Numbered from the stretch's first letter, positions 35,443-44,316 are shown. The stretch: 64,000 bases of DNA from DASXMT01 sp963812965 (GCA_963812965.1 CAWEXG010000002.1:434001-498000); one strand, 5' to 3'. A program made the numbers and translations. Notes: a model not told the origin generated them from the letters alone.

Positions 35443-36441
35443 CTACACGGAGGATCGCTTGGAAGAAGCGCTGCCGTTGCCGTTCACGGCTACGCAGTCA
35501 TTGGACTTGCCGCAAGAAACCGAGACGGTTCCTGTCGCACCGCCAGGGAACACAAGCGCGGGCGTGGACCAGCGCCCCGGGTGCCAATCGACAGCCCTAC
35601 CGCTCAGACCAATCACGGTGCACGCCGAGGCAGATCCACACGAGACCGAGTATGCGAAGCTGGTCTGGAATCCAGGTATAACTGCCGGTGTCGACCAGCT
35701 CTGCCCATCGAATGTCACGTAGTCACCGGAACCGGCCACGGCTAAGCAGAACGACGACGACGGGCATGACACTGAGAGCAACCCCTTCGTGAGGGCCCTC
35801 TGACTGGTAGACCACGTGATCCCATCGAAGGCGAGGACGTGCCCATTGAGGTTCACGGCCACGCACATCGTTGGCGTCGGGCACGACACGTCCATCAGAC
35901 GATCGGTTGCCGCTCCGGTCGAGGGCGTCTGGAACGTCGACCACGAGTGGCCATTGAACGTACCGACAGTGCTCGGGGATCCAGGAGCCCCGCTCGCCCC
36001 AACAGCTGCGCAAAAGGTTGCAGTTGGACAGGAGATTCGGTACGTGGCTGAAGATCCGAGGGAAAGCGGAGATGTCCACGAACTGCCGTCATAGGAAACG
36101 GAGTCCCCACCGGCGGATACCGCGACGCAGGACGTCGATGTGGAGCAGGAGACCGAGGTCAGCGTGCCGCCACTGCCAGTCGGTTGGGGTATCGACCATT
36201 TTCCCTGTCGCCAGAAGACCGCGGCTCCGTTCTCGTCCACCGCTACGCACAGCGTGCTTGACGGGCAGGAGACGCCGTACAGAGACGAGTGGCCGGTGGA
36301 TTCGGCGGGCATCGGCTTCGACCAGACTGACCGAGTGCCGCCTGGTGTAGCGGACGCACTACAGCCAGCGACAAGTGCCAGAGAAAGTACGACGACCCCG
36401 TACGCCTTCCGCATTGTCCGAACATAGTTCGGTTTCAACAC
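35443..36441 (-). CDS. Lipoprotein with SCPS-x-CVAV repeats
   Basis: 332 aa. A signal peptide with lipobox LVAGCSA follows a second possible start at 36414 (MRKAYGVVVLSLALVAGC), so the mature protein is lipid-anchored. About six repeats of roughly 40-45 residues carry SVSCPS...CVAV then W (LYGVSCPSSTLCVAVDENG, LTSVSCSTSTSCVAVSAGG, LMDVSCPTPTMCVAVNLNG), probably a beta-propeller with one cysteine pair per blade. Function unknown; such proteins are common in actinobacteria. Confidence 0.8.
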   Translation of the reverse strand: MLKPNYVRTMRKAYGVVVLSLALVAGCSASATPGGTRSVWSKPMPAESTGHSSLYGVSCPSSTLCVAVDENGAAVFWRQGKWSIPQPTGSGGTLTSVSCSTSTSCVAVSAGGDSVSYDGSSWTSPLSLGSSATYRISCPTATFCAAVGASGAPGSPSTVGTFNGHSWSTFQTPSTGAATDRLMDVSCPTPTMCVAVNLNGHVLAFDGITWSTSQRALTKGLLSVSCPSSSFCLAVAGSGDYVTFDGQSWSTPAVIPGFQTSFAYSVSCGSASACTVIGLSGRAVDWHPGRWSTPALVFPGGATGTVSVSCGKSNDCVAVNGNGSASSKRSSV

Positions 36442-36619
36442 CGTCCCCGAGGTACCGATCTGCCCCGTCGGTAATCGACCACGACCCGGCGGTTAGGGAC
36501 GGTCAGCATCGGATACTGTGTCGTTGTTCATCCAGAGGATCCGAGGGACCTGGCCCAGTGAAGATCCGGCAACCTGCTCAGCGGCAAGGTGCCAACGCCA
36601 GGAACGATGAGGAGGCCCT

Positions 36620-37372
36620 GTGTCCCTGGTGCTTGATATTCCTGTCCTCCAAGGTGCCTTCGTTCGGTTGGAGCCCCTTTCACTGATCCACTCCACAGAT
36701 TTGGCGGCTGCTGTTGAGGAAGACCGGTCTAGCTTCGGCCATACGTGGGTGCCTGACCCGGAGGGCATGGGTGACTACATCGGACACCAACTGGAGCAGG
36801 CTCAGTCAGGCAAGCTCACTCCTCTGGCCCAAATCCGGCTTGCCGACAATCGTGCTGTTGGCTGCACTGCATACTGGGACCCAAGGGCCTGGCCCGGACG
36901 TCCCGAAGAACCATGCGCAGTGGAGATCGGTTGGACCTGGCTGGCAGCATCGGCTCAGGGCACCGGAATCAATGTCGAGGCGAAACTCCTTCTCTTGAGA
37001 CATGCGTTCGAGGTCATGGGCGTAGTCCGCGTCGACCTGAAGACCGACGTTCGAAACAGTCGGTCCCGCAATGCGATCGAGGGACTGGGGGCAACATTCG
37101 AGGGCATCCTGCGGAAGTGGTCACCATCATGGGCGCCGGGTGAGGAGGGCAGGCTCAGGGACTCGGCGATGTACTCGATTATCGATGTTGAGTGGCCCGA
37201 TCGGGAGGCTTGGACTCAAGTGGTGACCGTGACGCTTCTGACCAGGAGGTGTCGCATGTCGCAGGCGGCGGAGAGAGGGTCATTGACCCGGCGTTCTGGG
37301 GCAGTGCGCGAGGGTGCGATTCCCTGCGTCGTTACTGAAGGCGGTAGCGGAGGTGGACGACGCCGCTGCTGA
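36620..37372 (+). CDS. GNAT-family N-acetyltransferase (RimJ/RimL type)
   Basis: GTG 36620 behind GAGGAG. VLQGAFVRLEPLSLIHSTDL, VGCTAYWDP, EIGWTWLAASAQGTGINVEA (acetyl-CoA site), VVRVDLKTDVRNSRSRNAIE, LGATFEGILRKW and RDSAMYSIIDVEWPDREAW cover the fold, about 195 residues. The last 50 residues (after VVTVTLLTRR) are low-quality sequence and overlap the convergent reductase by 41 bp, so the original stop has probably been lost. Confidence 0.85.
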   Translation: MSLVLDIPVLQGAFVRLEPLSLIHSTDLAAAVEEDRSSFGHTWVPDPEGMGDYIGHQLEQAQSGKLTPLAQIRLADNRAVGCTAYWDPRAWPGRPEEPCAVEIGWTWLAASAQGTGINVEAKLLLLRHAFEVMGVVRVDLKTDVRNSRSRNAIEGLGATFEGILRKWSPSWAPGEEGRLRDSAMYSIIDVEWPDREAWTQVVTVTLLTRRCRMSQAAERGSLTRRSGAVREGAIPCVVTEGGSGGGRRRC

Positions 37373-37889
37373 ATCGGTGCTCGTCGATGAGCTCGAGATC
37401 GGCGCGGGTGTCGGTTGGCAGTGCGGGGTTGCGCCCACCGAGGATGACTGGCCAGACGAACAGGGCGAGCTCGTCGACCAGCCCGGCGACGAGAGCCTGT
37501 GCTGCGAGGTTCGGGCCACCGACCAACAGATCCCTACTGGCGGCGGCCTTCAGGTCGAGTACCGCGCTGGGGTCGAAGTGGCGTTCGAGCCGAGTGTTCG
37601 CAGTGGGCGGCGCGGCCAGGGTCGAGGAGTAGACGACCTTGTCCGCCGCCTGCCATGCGCTGGCGTAGTCGGCCGTAAGGTCTGACAGCGCGGCCAGGGT
37701 GGAGTCGGTCTCCCACACGGCCAGCGTCTCGTACATGCGCCGCCCGTAGAGATAGGTGCCTGCGGACCGCATGAGCTTGGTGATGAACGCGAAGACGTCG
37801 TCGTCCGGCGGAGCCCAGTCGAAGGCGCTGCGTTCGTCCTCGGTGCAGCCGTCGAGGGACATGTTCGACGCGTAGATCAGCTTCGCCAT
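37332..37889 (-). CDS. Dihydrofolate reductase-family protein
   Basis: 185 aa from ATG 37889. MAKLIYASNMSLDGC, then YLYGRRMYETLAVWE, KVVYSSTLAAPP and RDLLVGGPNLAAQALVAGLV, DELALFVWPVILGGRNPAL: the RibD C-terminal/YyaP-type NADPH reductase fold. A second, distinct paralogue of the one at 32254. The frame is open upstream to 38096 but homology starts at MAKLIYAS. Confidence 0.88.
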   Translation of the reverse strand: MAKLIYASNMSLDGCTEDERSAFDWAPPDDDVFAFITKLMRSAGTYLYGRRMYETLAVWETDSTLAALSDLTADYASAWQAADKVVYSSTLAAPPTANTRLERHFDPSAVLDLKAAASRDLLVGGPNLAAQALVAGLVDELALFVWPVILGGRNPALPTDTRADLELIDEHRFSSGVVHLRYRLQ

Positions 37890-38115
37890 GACCGCTCTTT
37901 CATCACCGTCACAATCTCGATGTCCTCGCCGTCCAACCTTAGGGGCTCGGCGGAGCCACTCGATGATCGTCCCAAAAGTGCCGGTCGGGGACGCGAAATA
38001 TTCGACGACATTCCAGACTGTCTCATCGGTCGAGCGCCGGCCGATCCTCGGTCCGGCAAGCCCGGGACGGATCATGGGCATGCAGCGGCCTGACATGGCA
38101 TGGAAAACTCAGCCC

Positions 38116-40047
38116 ATGCGGCTCGACATCGATCTCGAGGATGAGGAGGGATTCGCAGCGGCCAGGGAGATGCTGCTCGGTCGATTCTCCGACTGGCTCA
38201 AGGGGGAGGGCCGGTACTCGGTCGAAGAGATCGACGGACTAGTCGGAGACGCGAACACTGCCCTCGAATGGAAGTGGGGCTATGGCGACGGAAAGCTGGC
38301 GACGTGGCACACCGGTGACGTGGCCAAGTTCCTCCTTGAGTGGTGCCCGCAGAAACTCAGCGTGACCCAGCCCGACTGCATCACGATCCCCCCGGCGGTG
38401 TACTCGTTCCTGAGTTTCCTCGACGGCGAGGCCCTTCTCAGCCCCGGGTCGGCCCGGGTTGACCGGCTCCTCGACGTGGTCACATCGCTCGTCGACGAGT
38501 TCGTCGTGGCCATGGGTGACCGCTCCAAATTCGGTCTGGCCAAATCGATGGTCACCGCAGCCAGGGACGAAGGGGTCGACACGACCGACCTCGTCGAGCT
38601 TGAGGCTTGGATGGCCGACTTCAACGACCGGCCGGAGGCGGAACGCCACCGGCTGCTGCCCGACTCGGCATTCTCGGGGCCATCGGCCCGCCGGAGCCTG
38701 CCACCGGTGGCGCTACCGGCTGAAGACGTCGTGGCCGCCTCCAGGGAGTCGGCACCGATCCTCACGATGTTTCGGGACCTCGCCGCCTATGTGGGCGCAG
38801 GGCGCAAGCTGACGCAGAAGGGTCACCTGACCTTGGCTGACGCCCGGGCCCTGGTCGAGCTGCTGGGAACCGGGGACGTGATGGACAAACAGATCGGTGG
38901 CCGGACATTCCGAACTACCAGTTCAGACGAGCTCTATCGGCTCCGCCAGGTGTTCGCCTGGGCTAAAAAGGCGGGTGTCGTGCGGGTGGCCCACGGCAAG
39001 GTGGTCGCCACTAAACGCGGCTTGGGGCTTGCTGATGGTCTCGGCGGGTCCTTTGACCGGGCAGTTGACGCCCTGCTGGCCATCGGTCCGCTCACCTCCC
39101 AGCGGTTCTCCGCCGCTTGGTTCAGATGGCCCGAAGTCGACGAGGTCCTCGACTCGGTGAGCGCCCACCTCCTGATCGCACCGTACGGTGCCCAGTCTGC
39201 GTTCCCGTTGGAGGCCATCGCCGCCACCGCCACGGGGGTGGTGCTCGACGCATTCAGCTTCCAGGTTGGGGACGATGAGGTGGGGCGGAGAGTGACGACC
39301 GACGTCACCGACATCATGGATGCATTTGAGCTGGCTGGAATGGTCCAGCGGATCGATGCCGGTGACCCGGGAGATGGTCGTCGTAGGCCGGGGGGATCGG
39401 TGGGGCTCACCCCGGCCGGCGTGGTCTCCGCGAGACGGCTACTCGCTGCCGCTGGGTACGACACCCCCACCGCCGGTCGACTCGCCGACGTCAGCGCGAC
39501 GGACCTGCTGTTGGGCACGGACGGGGAGGAGGTCTCCGTCGCCTATGGAGAGGCAATGGCGTGGCGTGCTGCTCGTCAGCCCGCCGAGGCAGCGGCCGAA
39601 ATGTCCGAGGCGGTGCGGGAGCTCGACGACCCCGTCCTACGGAACCTCGGTCTGGCCATCCTGGCGGAGATTGGCCCCGACGTCGCTACACCGTACGTCC
39701 GTGGGCTCGCTTCGGAAGCCGGCACCCGTGGCTTCGCTCTGTGCTGGCTGGTTGATCACGGCCAAGCCGGTGAAGAAGAACTCTTCGACCCATCGGACGT
39801 GCCTGGGTTCGTCGACGTTCTCGGATATCGCATGGTGACGGGTGGGCCAGACGGCTTGCTCTCGACGTTGGCGCTGACCGGAGACCATGGCCGACAGGTC
39901 GAGGTCGTTGCCGGCATGTGGAAGGCGCCGTCGCCGATGACTGAACTGGTCCTGACAGCGATCTCTCAAGTGCACCCGACGAAGGTTGTGGCCAAAGCGG
40001 CCCGCAAGGCGCTCGTCAAGCGACGCAGCTCGTGGGGCGGTCCCTGA
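38116..40047 (+). CDS. Large uncharacterised protein, pRiA4b ORF-3-like
   Basis: 643 aa from ATG 38116 (38095 also in frame). Opening MRLDIDLEDEEGFAAAREML then WKWGYGDGKLATWHTGDVAK, FLLEWCPQKLS, AVYSFLSFLDGEALLSPGS and RSKFGLAKSM follow a pattern I associate with actinobacterial proteins near plasmid pRiA4b ORF-3. A middle block (KLTQKGHLTLADARALVELL) also occurs in the first island's protein at 3689-5035. The C-terminal third is helical and repeat-like (VLRNLGLAILAEIGPDVATP). Function unknown. Intact. Confidence 0.7.
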   Translation: MRLDIDLEDEEGFAAAREMLLGRFSDWLKGEGRYSVEEIDGLVGDANTALEWKWGYGDGKLATWHTGDVAKFLLEWCPQKLSVTQPDCITIPPAVYSFLSFLDGEALLSPGSARVDRLLDVVTSLVDEFVVAMGDRSKFGLAKSMVTAARDEGVDTTDLVELEAWMADFNDRPEAERHRLLPDSAFSGPSARRSLPPVALPAEDVVAASRESAPILTMFRDLAAYVGAGRKLTQKGHLTLADARALVELLGTGDVMDKQIGGRTFRTTSSDELYRLRQVFAWAKKAGVVRVAHGKVVATKRGLGLADGLGGSFDRAVDALLAIGPLTSQRFSAAWFRWPEVDEVLDSVSAHLLIAPYGAQSAFPLEAIAATATGVVLDAFSFQVGDDEVGRRVTTDVTDIMDAFELAGMVQRIDAGDPGDGRRRPGGSVGLTPAGVVSARRLLAAAGYDTPTAGRLADVSATDLLLGTDGEEVSVAYGEAMAWRAARQPAEAAAEMSEAVRELDDPVLRNLGLAILAEIGPDVATPYVRGLASEAGTRGFALCWLVDHGQAGEEELFDPSDVPGFVDVLGYRMVTGGPDGLLSTLALTGDHGRQVEVVAGMWKAPSPMTELVLTAISQVHPTKVVAKAARKALVKRRSSWGGP

Positions 40048-40095
40048 GTCCACAGGCACCGGCTACTTCGGTAACCGACCGATGTCGCAATAAAG

Positions 40096-40118
40096 CGCAC
40101 ATATGTGCGAAAAAGTGC
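40096..40118. promoter_or_regulatory. Perfect palindrome upstream of the MNT gene
   Basis: CGCACATATGTGCG (40096-40109) is a 14-bp perfect palindrome, followed by a further half-site GTGCG (40114-40118) and a possible -10 box GATAAT (40119-40124) seven bases before the ATG. This fits autoregulation by the HTH of the gene it precedes. Confidence 0.65.
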
Positions 40119-40130
40119 GATAATGAGGCT

Positions 40131-40748
40131 ATGGACTACGGGAACCCAGTGGAGGCGGTGATTCCGGGCGTCCAAGGCCGCGTCCTGACCGTACTGGCCC
40201 GGACAGAAGCCGAGTTGACCATGCGATCGGTCGCCGAGCTGGCTGGCGTGAGTGCCAATCAGGCCACCATCGTACTCAACCGGCTGGTGCGCTTAGGCCT
40301 CGTGGAGCGCCGGGAGGTGGGAGCGGCCGCCCTGGTGCGTCTGGTTCGGGAGAACGAGGCGGCACGGTCCGTGCTCGCCCTCGTGGAACTCCGTGAGGGC
40401 GTCTTGGCTCGGCTGACGGTGGAGGCGAGGAAGATCCGACCGGTTCCGACCTGCCTCGCGGTGTTCGGCTCCTTCGCTCGTGGTGAGGCGCACGAGAGCA
40501 GCGACCTCGACGTTCTGGCCGTACCGCCACCCGCAGCTCAGGCTGACAGTGGACCGTGGACTGCGACACTCGGCCAGTGGTCGGACCGGGCAGCTCGGAT
40601 AGCTGGCAATCCGGTCAATCTCCTTGAAGCGACCGTGGGGGAGTTGCCGACCCTGGTCCGTCGGGAGCGGGCACCGTGGCGAACGATTGTCGAGGAGGGG
40701 GTCGTACTGATCGGCGCCTTTCCCTCGGAAATCAAGATGGCATCATGA
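40131..40748 (+). CDS. HTH-MNT nucleotidyltransferase (antitoxin of an MNT/HEPN pair)
   Basis: 205 aa from ATG 40131. Residues about 10-70 form a winged HTH (MRSVAELAGVSANQATIVLN, RLVRLGLVERREV). From about residue 100 comes the minimal nucleotidyltransferase: VFGSFARGEAHESSDLDVLA with GS and D-x-D. In MntA/HepT modules the MNT protein adds AMP to the HEPN RNase and so neutralises it. The partner downstream is damaged. Confidence 0.87.
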   Translation: MDYGNPVEAVIPGVQGRVLTVLARTEAELTMRSVAELAGVSANQATIVLNRLVRLGLVERREVGAAALVRLVRENEAARSVLALVELREGVLARLTVEARKIRPVPTCLAVFGSFARGEAHESSDLDVLAVPPPAAQADSGPWTATLGQWSDRAARIAGNPVNLLEATVGELPTLVRRERAPWRTIVEEGVVLIGAFPSEIKMAS

Positions 40749-40992
40749 CGGCTGCACGCCAGACGCAGACGAGACCCGCATCAGCCGCGGATGCCCGGGC
40801 GTATCTGAACAAGGCACGGGAGTTCCTGCGGGCCGAAAGGCGGCCCCTCACCTCCGCCGACTCTTGCCACTGAAGAACCGGGCGGAGTACGACCCCGAGC
40901 CGATCTCCGCAGCCGAAGCAAAGGCGGCGGTGACCGCCGCGGTACGCATGGTGCGAATCGCCGAACAGACTGTGAACCAGGTCGACCGCTGA
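40745..40992 (+). pseudogene. HEPN-domain gene with internal deletion
   Basis: ATG 40745 overlaps the MNT stop. The N-terminal piece (RPASAADARAYLNKAREFLR) is followed after a few codons by a frame change near 40860, then LLPLKNRAEYDPEPISAAEA and AAVTAAVRMVRIAEQTVNQV, to a stop at 40992. Intact relatives have about 60 more codons between, including the R-x4-6-H RNase motif. Deletion of the middle would abolish toxicity. Confidence 0.75.
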
Positions 40993-41137
40993 GCACGTGC
41001 TCACTGGCTCCGAGGACCGATTCCATCCCTACTCTATCCCTACAACTCTGCGAATCTGGGTGGATTCAGGACGACTCGATCCGGAATAGACGCAGGTCAG
41101 CACACTGGAGGCAACCAGCTGGACCCCCAGATCCGAG

Positions 41138-41204
41138 CACCCAGATCTACGAGGGCACCAACCAGATCCAGCGGGTGGTGATCGCCAAAGCCCTCCTGGG
41201 GTAG
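41138..41204 (+). pseudogene. Orphan 3' end of acyl-CoA dehydrogenase (right attachment repeat)
   Basis: Bases 41138-41195 repeat 30418-30475 (57/58), and the frame continues CTG GGG TAG, giving ...IAKALLG. This is the original gene end, cut off by the 10.7-kb insertion. It lies 139 bp before the thiolase gene. Confidence 0.9.
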
Positions 41205-41259
41205 GGCCCCTCTGTCCGCCTCCCCGTGCTGGTTTCCCGACCGGCACAGATCGAATACC

Positions 41260-41273
41260 TAGAACAGGTTCTA
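41260..41273. promoter_or_regulatory. KstR-type operator upstream of fadA5
   Basis: TAGAACAGGTTCTA matches the KstR consensus TnnAACnnGTTnnA exactly and is palindromic apart from its central bases. KstR is the TetR-family repressor of cholesterol catabolism in mycolic actinobacteria. The site lies 70 bp before the thiolase start, so the thiolase and following genes are probably induced by steroid-derived acyl-CoA. Confidence 0.8.
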
Positions 41274-41342
41274 TACTTGGTGCCGTACACGGTGCGGAGC
41301 AACGCAGATGCCCGTTCCACCGGCTCAGAGGGGAAGTTCGCC

Positions 41343-42503
41343 ATGGCCCGACCAGTGATCGTCGAAGCAGTTCGCTCGCCCATCGGGAAGCGCAACGGGT
41401 GGCTCTCCGGCTTTCATGCCGCCGAGCTTCTGGGCAACGTCCAGGTAGAGCTGGTGAAGCGAGCCGGGCTCGACCCCGGTGCCGTGGAGCAGATCGTGGG
41501 CGGGTGCGTCACCCAGGCCGGCGAGCAGGCATCGAACGTGACCCGGACGGCGTGGCTGAGCCAGAGCCTTCCCTACGAGACGGCGGCCACCACGGTCGAC
41601 TGCCAGTGCGGGTCGGCCCAGCAGGCCAACAACTTCATCGCCAACCTGGTGAGTGCCGACGCCATCGAGGTCGGCATTGCTTGTGGTGTGGAGGCCATGA
41701 GCCGGGTCGGGCTCGGCGCCAACGCCATCAACGGTCCGGGCAAGTCCAAGCCGGAGAACTTCCCGTGGGACATGCCCGACCAGTTCAATGCAGCCGAGCG
41801 CATCGCCAGCAAGTACGGGATCACCCGTGCCGACGTCGACTGGCTGGGAGTCGAGTCGCAGCGGAAGGCAGCAGTGGCGGTGGCGGAAGGCCGGTTCGAG
41901 CGTGAGATCGCCCCGCTCGAGGCACCGGTTGTCGGTCCAGAGGGGCCGACGGGAGAACGGAACCTGGTCACGAAGGACCAAGGCCCACGTGACACCACCG
42001 CCGAAGGTCTGGCCGGCCTGAAGCCGGTCATCCCCGATGGGATCCACACTGCCGGCAACAGCTCGCAGATCTCCGACGGTGCCGCCGCCGTCCTCTGGAT
42101 GTCGGAAGACCGGGCCAAGGCGGAGGGCCTGCGCCCCCGGGCTCGCATCGTCGCCCAGACGCTGGTCGGCTCCGATCCGTACTACCACCTGGACGGTCCC
42201 ATTGCCGCCACCGCCGATGTGCTGAAGAAGGCGGGTATGACGATGGGGGACATCGACCTGTTCGAGGTGAACGAGGCGTTCGCATCCGTGGTCATGTCGT
42301 GGGGGAAGACCCACAACGCCGATTGGGACAAGGTCAACGTGAACGGCGGCGCCATCGCCATCGGCCACCCGGTGGGCTCCACCGGAGCACGGCTCATCAC
42401 CACGGCGCTCCACGAGCTCGAGCGGACCGATCAATCGTTGGCGCTCATCACCATGTGCTGTGGTGGCGCGCTGGCAACGGGCACCATCATCGAGCGGATC
42501 TGA
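41343..42503 (+). CDS. fadA5: Steroid acetyl-CoA thiolase, FadA5-like
   Basis: 386 aa from ATG 41343 with GAGGGGA upstream. It matches Mycobacterium FadA5, as I remember it, along its whole length: PVIVEAVRSPIGKRNGWLSG, TTVDCQCGSAQQANNFI with the nucleophilic cysteine, GIACGVEAMSRVGLGANAI, GIHTAGNSSQISDGAAAVLW, DPYYHLDGPIAATADVLKKA, NGGAIAIGHPVGSTGARLI with the catalytic His, and TMCCGGALATGTIIERI. FadA5 cleaves the 3-ketoacyl-CoA of the cholesterol side chain. The KstR operator supports a steroid role. Confidence 0.9.
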   Translation: MARPVIVEAVRSPIGKRNGWLSGFHAAELLGNVQVELVKRAGLDPGAVEQIVGGCVTQAGEQASNVTRTAWLSQSLPYETAATTVDCQCGSAQQANNFIANLVSADAIEVGIACGVEAMSRVGLGANAINGPGKSKPENFPWDMPDQFNAAERIASKYGITRADVDWLGVESQRKAAVAVAEGRFEREIAPLEAPVVGPEGPTGERNLVTKDQGPRDTTAEGLAGLKPVIPDGIHTAGNSSQISDGAAAVLWMSEDRAKAEGLRPRARIVAQTLVGSDPYYHLDGPIAATADVLKKAGMTMGDIDLFEVNEAFASVVMSWGKTHNADWDKVNVNGGAIAIGHPVGSTGARLITTALHELERTDQSLALITMCCGGALATGTIIERI

Positions 42504-42594
42504 ACCGACCGGTCGAAGTCCCCATCAGCCAACCTGAGCCCGCGCCGTCCGGCCGGAGCCCACACCTGAGTCCGATCCATCGGAAGGAGCAACT

Positions 42595-43389
42595 GTGAGC
42601 GGTACCGAACACCTGAGTTTCGAACGTCAAGGGGCGACGGCGATCGTCACCATGAACCGGCCGGAGGCGAAGAACGCCCTCTCCGGCCCCATGCTGGTGG
42701 GCATGGTGGACGCCTGGCTCGAGATCGACTCCAACGACGACATCCGCTGCGCCATCCTCACCGGTGCCGGCGGCACGTTCTGCGCCGGGATGGACCTGAA
42801 GTCGATGAGCGGACCGGGTATGGAGTCCGTCCAGCAGCGGATGGCAGACGACCCCGACCTGCATTGGAAAGCGCTCCTCCGCCACTACTCGTTGCGGAAG
42901 CCCCTCATTGCCGCCGTGGAGGGTTGGGCCGTCGCCGGGGGGACCGAGATCCTCCAGGCCACCGATATCCGGGTCGCCGGCGAGGGAGCCAAGTTCGGTG
43001 TCTTCGAGGCCAGGCGGGGGCTGTTCCCGTTGGGAGGCTCCACGGTACGACTGCGCCGCCAGATCCCTTACACCATGGCCATGGACCTCCTGTTGACCGC
43101 CCGTGAGGTCTCCGCCCAGGAGGCCCAGCAGATCGGTCTGATCGGGCGAGTGGTTCCCGACGGCACCGCACTCGACACAGCACTCGAGATCGCCGAGACC
43201 ATCTCGGCCAACGGCCCGCTCGCCGTCGAGGCCATCAAGGCGTCGGTCAAGGCGACCGAAGGACTGTCCGAAGAGGAGGGGCTGAAGGTGGAGCTGGAGC
43301 TCGGGTGGCCGGTCTTCGCGTCGCAAGACGCAAAGGAAGGCCAGAAGGCTTTTGCGGAGAAGCGCCCGGCCAACTTCCAACGTCGATGA
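42595..43389 (+). CDS. Enoyl-CoA hydratase (crotonase), EchA19-like
   Basis: 264 aa from GTG 42595 behind AAGGAGCAAC. AIVTMNRPEAKNALSGPML, CAILTGAGGTFCAGMDLKSM (oxyanion hole), KPLIAAVEGWAVAGGTEILQ, DIRVAGEGAKFGVFEARRGL, RRQIPYTMAMDLLLTAREV, GLIGRVVPDGTALDTALEIA. Close to the EchA19 type, which hydrates cholesterol side-chain enoyl-CoAs. It lies between the thiolase and the thioesterase in one direction. Confidence 0.9.
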   Translation: MSGTEHLSFERQGATAIVTMNRPEAKNALSGPMLVGMVDAWLEIDSNDDIRCAILTGAGGTFCAGMDLKSMSGPGMESVQQRMADDPDLHWKALLRHYSLRKPLIAAVEGWAVAGGTEILQATDIRVAGEGAKFGVFEARRGLFPLGGSTVRLRRQIPYTMAMDLLLTAREVSAQEAQQIGLIGRVVPDGTALDTALEIAETISANGPLAVEAIKASVKATEGLSEEEGLKVELELGWPVFASQDAKEGQKAFAEKRPANFQRR

Positions 43390-43411
43390 CCATCACACCG
43401 GAGGGGCGTCG

Positions 43412-44302
43412 ATGAGCAGTCAACCGGAGGGGCAGTCGCAGGATGGCTCCTTCCCCACCGACACGACCTCCGCCGATGCAGCTTCCCCCGACACGGCCTC
43501 CACCGACGCGCTCCAGGACTACCGAGCACCGGTGACCGGTGAGGCCGCCGCCCGCCGCCACGCCGCCTCGCTCGCAGCTGTTACCGCGCCAGGTGCTGCT
43601 GCCCCCAACGCGTCGCCCCACAACCGTCTGGCTGCCGCTGTCCGACGGATCATCACCGCATCGGTCGCCGCCGAGCTCGACGACGACATGGTCGATGCCG
43701 CCGCCTCCACCATCGAAGAGGTTGCCCGCACGCTCGACGCTGCGTCGGCCAAACACGGACGGCGCCCCCGCAACCGCCCCACCGCCGGCCAGGACCCCCA
43801 GGAGTTCTTCCCCACCAGCCCGGTCATCGGCTTCGCCAACCCGCTGGCCCCTCCGGTGCTCATCTCGGTGGTCGACGGCGTCGACGGCGGGATGCGAGAG
43901 ATCCGGGGCCACGCCAACTTCGACTACCCCTACGAGGGCCCCCCGACCTGCGTGCACGGGGGCGTGATCGCCGAGACCTTCGACGAGATGTTGGGGGCGG
44001 CCAACATCGCCGCCGACAACCCCGGCATGACCGGCACGCTGACCGTGAAGTACCGCAGGCCCACCCCTCTGCGTACCGACCTGCGGATCGAGGCCCGGTG
44101 TCTGGGTCGGACCGGTCGCAAGATCAAGACGTGGGGCGGGATCTACCACGGCGACGTCTTGACCGCCGAGGCAGAGGGCATCTTCATCGAGGTCCACCCT
44201 GAGCAGTTCCTGGCCATCGCCGAAGGGAACATCGGGGCCGCCGACCCCGCCGTCGTGGAGGCGATCAGGGTCGAGGCCGAGCGGATGGCGGAGGGCCGGT
44301 AG
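43412..44302 (+). CDS. PaaI-type hotdog thioesterase
   Basis: 296 aa from ATG 43412 with CGGAGGGG upstream. Ser/Thr/Asp/Ala-rich head of about 30 residues, a helical region, then the hotdog domain: RGHANFDYPYEGPPTCVHGG, VIAETFDEMLGAANIA, GTLTVKYRRPTPLRTDLRIE, TAEAEGIFIEV. Probably hydrolyses acyl-CoA and recycles CoA. Last gene of the plus-strand run; convergent with the ligase. Confidence 0.85.
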   Translation: MSSQPEGQSQDGSFPTDTTSADAASPDTASTDALQDYRAPVTGEAAARRHAASLAAVTAPGAAAPNASPHNRLAAAVRRIITASVAAELDDDMVDAAASTIEEVARTLDAASAKHGRRPRNRPTAGQDPQEFFPTSPVIGFANPLAPPVLISVVDGVDGGMREIRGHANFDYPYEGPPTCVHGGVIAETFDEMLGAANIAADNPGMTGTLTVKYRRPTPLRTDLRIEARCLGRTGRKIKTWGGIYHGDVLTAEAEGIFIEVHPEQFLAIAEGNIGAADPAVVEAIRVEAERMAEGR

Positions 44303-44316
44303 GGCTAGGAAGACTC

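Larger units (their letters stand above)
30418..41195. mobile_element. Genomic island in the 3' end of an acyl-CoA dehydrogenase gene
   Basis: Bounded by direct repeats 30418-30475 and 41138-41195, 58 bp with one mismatch, both encoding TQIYEGTNQIQRVVIAKAL in frame. The left copy completes the host gene, the right copy is an orphan 3' end. The cargo is typical of mobile DNA: a tyrosine recombinase fragment, RelE/HigB-type toxin and XRE antitoxin, an MNT/HEPN pair, an HxlR regulator, small enzymes and a lipoprotein. Many genes are truncated or frameshifted, so the island looks old or decayed. Confidence 0.85.

Noticed and set aside
37890..38096. N-terminal extension of the second reductase up to 38096
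   Set aside because: Family homology starts at MAKLIYAS (37889); the upstream residues show no conserved pattern.
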